Of a stretch of DNA of 6,493 nt, positions 1-5,050 are shown piece by piece. The stretch covers positions 1 to 6,493 of the forward strand of contig JAZRQE010000058.1 in assembly GCA_045649545.1 (NCBI GenBank), in the 5' to 3' direction. Positions within the stretch are counted from its first letter, which is position 1, and the number at the start of each line of letters is the position of its first letter. The notes under the pieces are model-generated. The model was not told where the DNA came from and made no database searches. It saw nothing but the letters and a program-made list of their open reading frames with translations. Position numbers and translations under genes: made by a program. This DNA is from UMGS172 sp045649545. GTDB taxonomy: Bacteria; Bacillota; Clostridia; Oscillospirales; Acutalibacteraceae.

Positions 1-15
1 CAAAACGTTTCCACA

Positions 16-35
16 AAAGCCGATAAATCGGCTTT
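16..35. repeat. Perfect inverted repeat, possible weak terminator
   Basis: AAAGCCGA (16-23) pairs perfectly with TCGGCTTT (28-35) around a TAAA loop. On the minus strand the stem is followed by four T residues, so it could be a weak intrinsic terminator for transcripts coming from the carboxypeptidase gene. On the plus strand only three T residues end the stem. It is the first of several hairpins in this spacer. The structure is certain and its function is inferred. Confidence 0.6.
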
Positions 36-36
36 C

Positions 37-70
37 AAGCAATCAAATTTCGTAAAATTTGATTGCTTTT
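37..70 (+). terminator. 14-bp perfect hairpin with short T-tract, candidate terminator
   Basis: Bases 37-50 (AAGCAATCAAATTT) pair perfectly with 55-68 around a CGTA loop, and the stem runs into TTTTCT on the plus strand. The stem is AT-rich for a terminator and the U-tract is short. It could end a plus-strand gene lying left of the window, or be a copy of an intergenic repeat. No gene in this window needs a plus-strand terminator here. Confidence 0.45.
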
Positions 71-95
71 CTACATCATTGCAATAGCTGTTGTG

Positions 96-134
96 AAATT
101 TTCGTTGAAAATTTGTTAACAAATCGAAGATTTG
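96..134. repeat. Cluster of three overlapping dyads
   Basis: Three dyads overlap. AAATTTTC (96-103) pairs with GAAAATTT (107-114) around GTT. ATTTGTTAACAAAT (111-124) is a perfect 14-bp palindrome. CAAATC (120-125) pairs with GATTTG (129-134) around GAA. Because they share bases, the three cannot all form in one strand at once. The first stem-loop resembles the 37-68 hairpin in its AAATTT arms and CGT-containing loop, which suggests diverged copies of one repeat. Function is unknown. Confidence 0.5.
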
Positions 135-136
135 GT

Positions 137-167
137 GTGGAAATGACCTTGAAAGTGTCATTTCCAC
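137..167. repeat. 11-bp perfect inverted repeat downstream of the carboxypeptidase gene
   Basis: GTGGAAATGAC (137-147) pairs perfectly with GTCATTTCCAC (157-167), with a 9-base loop. Wobble pairs and one G-C pair (134-170) could extend the stem. It begins about 20 bases past the stop codon of the minus-strand carboxypeptidase gene, where a terminator is expected. However, no T-run follows the stem on that strand, so it may be a 3' stabilising hairpin or a repeat end. TTTCCAC recurs at 8-14, in inverted orientation relative to GTGGAAA at 137-143. Confidence 0.5.
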
Positions 168-188
168 GTCCAACTGCCATTATAATAC

Positions 189-1553
189 TTAAAATCTTCT
201 CTTTTTTCTGCGTTTGTGTTTGGGTGAGTTTAGTATAATTAAGCTGATAATGAATATTGCAATAATTGCGATAATCAGCATTAAAAACACTAAAAACAAC
301 TTTGAACTGAAAACTGCGGAGCTGAAGTTTTTAACGCTGCGACCGATATACATTAAGGTGCTGCGTTCAACATCTTGCGAGGCTTCTAAAGTCACCGTTC
401 CTAAAACTTCACCTGCATAAATTAAGTTACATTGGCCTAATTTATCACCCTTTTTTATAGGTGCATCGTAGGTTTCCTTGTACCAATCAATTTCCATGCT
501 AATGGTCGAAGAATCGGCAACTTTGGGCACAATTGCCGAAAGCTTTTCAGACGGGACAACCGAAACAAAATCGGTATCCCAAGCAAGGTCAACCGGTGCT
601 TCGCCGATGATTCGGTCGGTTTCGAGAACTGTTTTATATTCAAACTCGTTAAATGCCCATTCGTAAAGTGCCTTTGTGTCACCAAACTCAATACGGATTT
701 TGGTTCTGCCGTTTTCGGCGTAAACAGGACTGTTCATTAAAATACACATATAATTGTAGCCGTTTTTGGAGGCTGTGGTAATAAGGCAACGTCCGGCTGG
801 GTCGGTATATCCGGTTTTGACGCCTTTGGCGTATTTATAATAGTAGCTTTGCCCCTTGTATTTTGTCGCAGTGCATTTTTGACCGTTGTTAAGTAAAAGA
901 TAGTTTGTTGTGGTAAGTGTACGGGCGGGATTTTTATTGGTTGCTTCGAGTGTATATTTTGTTGAGTAGCAGATTTCTTTAAGCAGGTCAACCTCTAAAA
1001 ATGCTGTGGTGAGCTTGTACATATCACTGACAGTGGTATAATGCTCAAGGTCGTGCAGACCGTGTGCGTTGGCGTAATGAGTGCCGGTCATACCTAACGC
1101 ATCCGCCTTTGCATTCATTTTTTCGCAAAAAGCCTCAATACTGCCCGCAACGTGCTCGGCAATAGCGTTAGCACCTTCGTTGGCAGAGGACAAAAGCAAA
1201 ACATAAAGTATTTGTCTTACGGTTAATTCTTCGCCAACCTTAAGACCGCCGGTTGACGAGTCGGTACCTTGAAGTGAGTTGATAGCATATTCAGATACGG
1301 TGATTTTCTGACCGTCTAAATCGGGACAGCTTTCATAAAGCACTAACGCGGTCATCAGCTTGGTTAAAGATGCAGGATAGAGCTTTTTATCAACATTCTT
1401 TGAGAACAGAATGTCACCCGTATCAGTATTAACCAACATCGCACCCTCGGCATCAACGTTAAAATTAGTCGGGGTGTAGGCAGATACAGTAGGCACTACG
1501 ATGGCGGTTAAAAGAGTAAGTACAAAAATAAAACAAAAAATCTTTTTAAACAC
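189..1553 (-). CDS. D-alanyl-D-alanine carboxypeptidase (S11 family, DacF/PBP5-like), membrane anchored
   Basis: This low-molecular-weight penicillin-binding protein removes the terminal D-Ala from peptidoglycan pentapeptides outside the membrane, which limits cross-linking. The 454-residue product starts with a signal peptide (FKKIF basic end, hydrophobic core, probable cleavage after PTVSA, residue 25). The S11 catalytic motifs are all present: S62-L-T-K65 (acylated serine and lysine), S123-A-N125, and K246-T-G248. A C-terminal region of mostly beta character follows to about residue 400. Residues about 419-441 form a membrane helix, followed by a strongly basic tail (KHKRRKKRRF). PBP5-type enzymes usually end in an amphipathic anchor, so this one looks more firmly membrane-bound. 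The GTG start at 1551-1553 is chosen because AAGGAG (1561-1566) lies 7 bases upstream of it. The longer TTG-initiated frame (1574) would place that site inside the gene. The class is firm; the exact paralogue (dacA, dacB or dacF) is not, so no symbol is given. Confidence 0.95.
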   Translation of the reverse strand: MFKKIFCFIFVLTLLTAIVVPTVSAYTPTNFNVDAEGAMLVNTDTGDILFSKNVDKKLYPASLTKLMTALVLYESCPDLDGQKITVSEYAINSLQGTDSSTGGLKVGEELTVRQILYVLLLSSANEGANAIAEHVAGSIEAFCEKMNAKADALGMTGTHYANAHGLHDLEHYTTVSDMYKLTTAFLEVDLLKEICYSTKYTLEATNKNPARTLTTTNYLLLNNGQKCTATKYKGQSYYYKYAKGVKTGYTDPAGRCLITTASKNGYNYMCILMNSPVYAENGRTKIRIEFGDTKALYEWAFNEFEYKTVLETDRIIGEAPVDLAWDTDFVSVVPSEKLSAIVPKVADSSTISMEIDWYKETYDAPIKKGDKLGQCNLIYAGEVLGTVTLEASQDVERSTLMYIGRSVKNFSSAVFSSKLFLVFLMLIIAIIAIFIISLIILNSPKHKRRKKRRF

Positions 1554-1560
1554 TAGGTTT

Positions 1561-1566
1561 CTCCTT
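1561..1566 (-). promoter_or_regulatory. Ribosome-binding site that fixes the carboxypeptidase start
   Basis: Minus-strand AAGGAG is followed by 7 bases and then GTG (1553-1551). This spacing supports GTG over the in-frame TTG at 1574, which has no comparable site upstream. Confidence 0.85.
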
Positions 1567-1593
1567 GCAATCAAAGATAATAAATAGTATAAT
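1565..1593 (+). promoter_or_regulatory. Putative sigma-A promoter for the metallophosphoesterase gene
   Basis: TTGCAA (1565-1570, 4 of 6 to the -35 consensus), a 17-base spacer and a perfect TATAAT (1588-1593) point rightward. Transcription would start near 1600, giving a leader of about 84 bases before the ATG at 1684. The element lies inside the leader of the opposing carboxypeptidase gene and overlaps its ribosome-binding site. This is inferred from consensus only. Confidence 0.5.
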
Positions 1594-1610
1594 AATCTTA
1601 AACTACTATC

Positions 1611-1639
1611 ATTATAGCAATTTCCTGCTCACATTTAAA
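1611..1639 (-). promoter_or_regulatory. Putative sigma-A promoter for the carboxypeptidase gene
   Basis: On the minus strand, TTTAAA (1639-1634, 4 of 6), a 17-base spacer and a perfect TATAAT (1616-1611) point leftward. The predicted start is near 1604, about 50 bases before the GTG start codon. It faces the plus-strand promoter at 1565-1593, with the two -10 boxes separated by 17 bases. Confidence 0.55.
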
Positions 1640-1669
1640 GAGTAAAATAAAATATTTTAAAATTTTTTT

Positions 1670-1678
1670 GGGAGGTGG
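1670..1678 (+). promoter_or_regulatory. Ribosome-binding site that fixes the metallophosphoesterase start
   Basis: GGGAGGTGG contains GGAGGTG (1671-1677), a near-ideal complement to the 16S rRNA tail, 6 bases before ATG 1684. A GTG at 1675 opens a frame three codons longer, but it is part of the Shine-Dalgarno site itself and so is unlikely to be the start. Confidence 0.85.
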
Positions 1679-1683
1679 TCAAA

Positions 1684-2379
1684 ATGATATATGTTACAGG
1701 TGATATGCACGGTGACGAATCGCGTCTTTACGATGCTCAATGGCGTAAATTAAAGGCGGGCGATATTCTGATTGTCTGCGGTGATTTTGGCTACCTTTGG
1801 GACGGCGGCAAGCGTGAAAAAAGCGTTATCGAATACTTGGGCAGCCGTAAGTTTACCGTATGCTTTGTTGATGGCACGCATGAAAACTTCCGCAAGATAT
1901 TTAGAGGTAATGAAACTATTTGGAAGGGCGGTCACGTTCACCGTATAAGCGGAAATCTGTTTCATTTGATGAGAGGGCAGATTTTTAATATTGACGGTGT
2001 CAAAATTTTTACATTCGGTGGCGGAGAAAGTGACGACCGTGAGCTTCGCCATGAAGAAGAAAAGGGTATTTGGTACCGTGACGAGTTACCGACACCTTCT
2101 CAGCTTGCAATCGGTGCTAAAAATTTAGATGAAGCCGGGTTGCAGGTTGACTATATCATTACCCACGAGCCGCCACTGCTTGTTAAAAGCTCAATGCTTT
2201 TAAGGAAAGGTATGCCGGAAAAAGTTAATAAATTAAACGGATATTTTGAAGAATTGGCAAAGTCAGTTAATTTTAACCATTGGTATTTCGGCTCATTACA
2301 CGAGGATAGATTGGTAACTGCCGATTATACTTGTCTTTTTGAAAAAATTATACCTTTGGGAAGTAAAGAACAGCCTTGA
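1684..2379 (+). CDS. Small calcineurin-like metallophosphoesterase, variant metal-2 ligands
   Basis: The product is a 231-residue cytoplasmic protein (no signal peptide or membrane segment) of the calcineurin-like phosphoesterase superfamily. Substrate is unknown. Family motifs in order: G6-D7-M8-H9-G10 (metal-1 ligands D7 and H9), G33-D34-F35-G36 (bridging Asp D34), G64-T65-H66-E67 in the place of the usual GNHE, T160-H161-E-P-P (metal-2 His), and G203-S204-L205-H206 in the place of the usual GHxH. Catalytic-type H66 and metal-1 H206 are kept, but the usual Asn and first His, both metal-2 ligands, read Thr and Ser. The middle also carries a conserved-looking HLMRGQ/FTFGGGES stretch (94-116). 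The length fits single-domain members. It may be a subfamily in which these changes are normal, or one with a weakened second metal site. The cotransporter gene follows 104 bases later on the same strand with its own promoter; no terminator is visible between them, so read-through is possible. Confidence 0.88.
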   Translation: MIYVTGDMHGDESRLYDAQWRKLKAGDILIVCGDFGYLWDGGKREKSVIEYLGSRKFTVCFVDGTHENFRKIFRGNETIWKGGHVHRISGNLFHLMRGQIFNIDGVKIFTFGGGESDDRELRHEEEKGIWYRDELPTPSQLAIGAKNLDEAGLQVDYIITHEPPLLVKSSMLLRKGMPEKVNKLNGYFEELAKSVNFNHWYFGSLHEDRLVTADYTCLFEKIIPLGSKEQP

Positions 2380-2387
2380 TAGATAAA

Positions 2388-2409
2388 ATTTAACACAGAT
2401 TTAACGTAG
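2388..2409 (+). promoter_or_regulatory. Tandem 11-bp repeat resembling a PhoP (Pho) box
   Basis: ATTTAACACAG (2388-2398) is followed directly by ATTTAACGTAG (2399-2409). The TTAACA/TTAACG hexamers are 11 bp apart. TTAACA fits the Bacillus PhoP half-site TT(A/T/C)A(C/T)A, and TTAACG misses by one base. The array ends 6 bases before the -35 box of the phosphate cotransporter gene, a plausible activator position. Only two half-sites are visible, while Bacillus Pho promoters usually have more, so the assignment stays tentative. Confidence 0.45.
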
Positions 2410-2415
2410 ATGTAC

Positions 2416-2444
2416 TTGAATTTTAATAGAAAATAGTATATAAT
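2416..2444 (+). promoter_or_regulatory. Sigma-A-like promoter of the Na/phosphate cotransporter gene
   Basis: TTGAAT (2416-2421), a 17-base spacer and a perfect TATAAT (2439-2444). Transcription would start near 2451, leaving a leader of about 33 bases. The AGGAG ribosome-binding site (2471-2475) lies 8 bases before ATG 2484. The imperfect -35 box next to the tandem repeat is what an activator-dependent promoter would look like. Confidence 0.7.
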
Positions 2445-2483
2445 TGTCCGGTAATGTAAAACGGAATAATAGGAGAGTAGAAA

Positions 2484-4250
2484 ATGTCGGAAATTGTATT
2501 TGCGATAATTGAACTTTTGGGCGGTCTTGCATTTTTTCTTTACGGAATGAATGTTATGTCCTCCGGCCTCGAAAAAATGGCGAAAGGTAAACTCGAGAAA
2601 ACGCTTATTACCGTAACTTCGAAGAAGTTTTTGGCACTCATATTCGGTGCGGCAATTACCATTGCTATTCAGTCGTCGTCAGCCTTAACCGTTATGTTGG
2701 TTGGTCTTGTAAACTCAGGTTTGCTTCACTTCGGCCACACAATCGGCGTACTTATGGGTTCTAATATCGGTACAACCCTTACTGCCTGGATTTTGAGTTT
2801 GGCTGGTATTGAGGGCGACAGTCTTTTCCTTAATTTGTTAAAGCCTAAAAATTTCTCACTGATTTTTGCTTTGGTCGGTATCATTATGATTATGATGAGC
2901 AACAAGCAAAAGAAGAAAAATATCGGTGCAATTTTGGTTGGCTTTGCGGTTTTGATGTTCGGTATGAACTTAATGTCAGATGCTATGGAGCCGTTGACTA
3001 AAAAAGAGGGCTTTACAAGTCTTTTGACAGCATTTGAAAATCCGTTTTTGGCAGTAGCTTTCGGTGCCGTGTTTACCGGTATTATTCAGTCTTCCGCTGC
3101 GTCGGTCGGTATTTTGCAGACAGCCGCTTTAACCGGCGGTGTTACTTACCGTATGGCTATTCCTATTATTATGGGACAGAATATTGGTACTTGTGTAACT
3201 GCGGTTATTTCGAGTATCGGTGTTAGCAGAAATGCCAAAAAGGTTGCGGTCGTACATATGGCATTTAACATTATAGGCAGTGTGATTTGTCTTATCCCGT
3301 TCTGTATTTTAAGTTATATTGTTGACATAGCTGCGTTGGATTATAAAATTAGTCCGTTTGAGATAGCGATAGTTCACAGTATATTTAATATCTTCACAAC
3401 AATAGTACTGTTCCCGTTTTCTAAGTATCTTGAAAAATTGGCAAACAAACTTGTGCCTGAAAAGGAAGTTGAGGTCAAAGGCAAACTTTTGGACGAGCGT
3501 CTTATTACCGTACCGTCTTTCGCTGTTACTAATGCTTTAGACGTGGTTGTTGAAATGGCAGAGGTATCAAAGGCTGCATTTAATAAAGCAATTGCTTCAA
3601 TAGATAACTATAACGATGAGATTGCCGCAGAGGTAAGCGGAATGGAAACCCAACTTGATAATTACGAGGACCAGTTGGGTACTTATATGGTAAAATTGTC
3701 GGCTACCGGTGTTTCCGATTCCGACTCTAAAAAGATTGCACGTATTTTGCACTCGATAAATGATTTCGAGCGTATTGGTGACCATGCCGAAAACTTGGTT
3801 GGCGTTGCACGTGAAATGCATGAGAAGGAAATTCAGTTCTCTTATGAGGCAAATGTTGAAATAACAATGCTTAAGGATGCAACTAAAGAAATTCTTGAAA
3901 TTACTACCGAAGCATTCCGTAATAATGATTTGAATTTGGCAGCTACTGTTGAGCCGTTAGAGCAGGTTATTGACGGACTTATAGCTGAAATTAAAAGCCG
4001 TCACGTTCACCGTTTGCAACATGGCAACTGTACAATTGAGTTGGGCTTTGTACTGACCGATTTGCTTACAAACTATGAACGTGTTTCTGACCACTGTTCT
4101 AATATTGCCGTTGCAATTATTGAGTCACGTCACGGCACATTTGAAGCTCATGAGTATTTGAACAACGTCAAGAGCGACCCTAATAGTGCATATACTAGAA
4201 GCTTTGAGGAATACTCGAAAAAATTCTCGCTTAAAGCGTTAAACACATAA
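2484..4250 (+). CDS. Na+/phosphate cotransporter (PNaS/NptA family) with C-terminal PhoU-like domain
   Basis: This inner-membrane protein of 588 residues is predicted to import inorganic phosphate with Na+. The N-terminal half (about 1-320) carries the two inverted Na/Pi-cotransporter repeats with their signature motifs: Q63-S-S-S-A with G92-S-N-I-G-T-T, and Q202-S-S-A-A-S with G231-Q-N-I-G-T. Hydrophobic segments surround them (for example about 8-25, 50-80, 124-138, 147-164, 187-217, 255-280 and 292-311). The cytosolic C-terminal part (about 345-560) is helical and holds two PhoU-type repeats, each with an E-x-x-x-D-H motif: D427-FERIGDHAENL and N530-YERVSDHCSNI, known in PhoU proteins as metal-binding. 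The domain probably senses or gates phosphate flux; that is inference. The length is normal for the fused bacterial form. ATG 2484 has AGGAG 8 bases upstream, its own promoter and a Pho-box-like repeat, and a strong terminator follows the stop codon. Confidence 0.95.
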   Translation: MSEIVFAIIELLGGLAFFLYGMNVMSSGLEKMAKGKLEKTLITVTSKKFLALIFGAAITIAIQSSSALTVMLVGLVNSGLLHFGHTIGVLMGSNIGTTLTAWILSLAGIEGDSLFLNLLKPKNFSLIFALVGIIMIMMSNKQKKKNIGAILVGFAVLMFGMNLMSDAMEPLTKKEGFTSLLTAFENPFLAVAFGAVFTGIIQSSAASVGILQTAALTGGVTYRMAIPIIMGQNIGTCVTAVISSIGVSRNAKKVAVVHMAFNIIGSVICLIPFCILSYIVDIAALDYKISPFEIAIVHSIFNIFTTIVLFPFSKYLEKLANKLVPEKEVEVKGKLLDERLITVPSFAVTNALDVVVEMAEVSKAAFNKAIASIDNYNDEIAAEVSGMETQLDNYEDQLGTYMVKLSATGVSDSDSKKIARILHSINDFERIGDHAENLVGVAREMHEKEIQFSYEANVEITMLKDATKEILEITTEAFRNNDLNLAATVEPLEQVIDGLIAEIKSRHVHRLQHGNCTIELGFVLTDLLTNYERVSDHCSNIAVAIIESRHGTFEAHEYLNNVKSDPNSAYTRSFEEYSKKFSLKALNT

Positions 4251-4256
4251 AAATAC

Positions 4257-4291
4257 ACCGGACTTGTGAAACTATCACGAGTCCGGTTTTT
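4257..4291. terminator. Strong bidirectional intrinsic terminator between convergent genes
   Basis: ACCGGACTTGTGA (4257-4269) pairs with TCACGAGTCCGGT (4275-4287): 13 pairs with one G-U wobble and a 5-base loop. On the plus strand the stem runs into TTTTT and ends transcription of the cotransporter gene 6 bases past its stop codon. On the minus strand it is followed by TGTATTTTT, so it should also end the HAD-hydrolase transcript, whose stop codon is only a few bases away. Confidence 0.88.
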
Positions 4292-4296
4292 GTATT

Positions 4297-4935
4297 TTAT
4301 AACTCTGTAAAATCATTAATAAATCGGTCTGCAATCTTACTGATTTCCGGGAAATTTCTTTGTTCGTATTTGTCTTTTACTGCAATGATTTTCATTCCTA
4401 ATTTTTTAGCAACTTTAATACTGTATAACGCGTCTTCAAACAGTGTAATTTCGCTAAAATTACACCGAAAACGGTCAGCGGCGGCTTTGAAAATTTCGGG
4501 GTCGGCTTTGCCTTTGGGGTACTCGTCAGGGGTCAGAATAAAGTCAAAATAGTTTAAGATTTTTGCCTTTTCTAAAGCAATCTTCACAAGGTAGGTCGGC
4601 GTAGCCGAAATCACACACATTTTGATATTTTGTTTACTTAAATTATGGAGAAAATCAGCAACTCCGTTTTTTAAAGGAGAGTTGGTTTTATAAACCTTTT
4701 CTATGACCTCTAAAACTGCTTTTTCATCTATATCTTGCACTGCAGTATCAGGGTATAATTGCTTTAAGAATTCAAGACCTTTATATGTCGGCATTTCTTC
4801 GGCTTTTTGTATATCTTCCTCTTTGATTTCGGGAATTTTTAGCCCATGTAAATCGGCATAAAGAGGGAAAATATTCCGCCAATAAGGCATTGTGTCAAGC
4901 AACGTGCCGTCCATATCAAATATATAAAAACTCAC
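4297..4935 (-). CDS. HAD-superfamily hydrolase (phosphoglycolate phosphatase / beta-phosphoglucomutase type)
   Basis: A cytoplasmic 212-residue enzyme of the haloacid dehalogenase superfamily, predicted to hydrolyse a small phosphorylated metabolite through an aspartyl-phosphate. All four HAD motifs are visible: D7-M-D9-G-T11 (nucleophile D7, acid/base D9), S110 at the end of the KMCVIS strand, K143 in KGKADPEIF, and E167-D168 in LFEDALYSI (Mg2+ ligands). Residues about 15-90 form the helical C1-type cap, which puts it in subfamily I with phosphatases and phosphomutases. The sequence does not name the substrate. The start is GTG (4935-4933). Two stop codons (TAA and TGA) lie in frame a few bases upstream, and the next ATG (residue 8) would remove D7, so GTG is effectively forced. 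It is transcribed convergently with the cotransporter gene and divergently from the asparagine synthetase gene. Confidence 0.9.
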   Translation of the reverse strand: MSFYIFDMDGTLLDTMPYWRNIFPLYADLHGLKIPEIKEEDIQKAEEMPTYKGLEFLKQLYPDTAVQDIDEKAVLEVIEKVYKTNSPLKNGVADFLHNLSKQNIKMCVISATPTYLVKIALEKAKILNYFDFILTPDEYPKGKADPEIFKAAADRFRCNFSEITLFEDALYSIKVAKKLGMKIIAVKDKYEQRNFPEISKIADRFINDFTEL

Positions 4936-4941
4936 TTTTTA

Positions 4942-4949
4942 TCACCGCC
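4942..4949 (-). promoter_or_regulatory. Ribosome-binding site of the HAD hydrolase gene
   Basis: Minus-strand GGCGGTGA differs from the ideal GGAGGTGA by one base and sits 6 bases before the GTG start at 4935. With the upstream in-frame stops it supports this non-ATG start. Confidence 0.65.
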
Positions 4950-4953
4950 GTAA

Positions 4954-4982
4954 AATATAACATAGTTAACTTTAAAAATCAA
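4954..4982 (-). promoter_or_regulatory. Possible promoter of the HAD hydrolase gene
   Basis: On the minus strand, TTGATT (4982-4977), a 17-base spacer and TATATT (4959-4954), preceded by TGT as in an extended -10. The predicted start, near 4947, would fall inside the ribosome-binding site and leave a leader of only about 12 bases. That weakens the call despite the good spacing. Confidence 0.3.
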
Positions 4983-5050
4983 GCAAATTAAATCAAATTT
5001 AAGCATACAATATTACTGATGTATATATTATTTATTTTCGGAGTGATATT

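Noticed and set aside
1..170. CRISPR array.
   Set aside because: The repeats are inverted and of different sequence, with no regularly spaced direct repeats.
214..1000. Short open frames on both strands inside the carboxypeptidase gene (for example 214-420, 478-666, 455-691 and 737-991).
   Set aside because: They overlap a well-supported gene with intact catalytic motifs, lack convincing ribosome-binding sites and encode no recognisable motifs.
1634..1663. Plus-strand TTTAAA-18-TAAAAT as an alternative promoter for the metallophosphoesterase gene.
   Set aside because: The predicted start would fall within the ribosome-binding site; the promoter at 1565-1593 matches consensus better.
1750..2052. 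100-codon minus-strand frame opposite the metallophosphoesterase gene.
   Set aside because: Antisense shadow of a gene with conserved motifs; no domain or supporting signal seen.
2380..2415. Intrinsic terminator after the metallophosphoesterase gene.
   Set aside because: No hairpin with a T-tract is present; the only structure is the direct tandem repeat.
4936..5050. T-box or other amino-acid riboswitch upstream of the asparagine synthetase gene.
   Set aside because: The spacer is only 115 bases, AT-rich, with no T-box sequence and no terminator/antiterminator pair.
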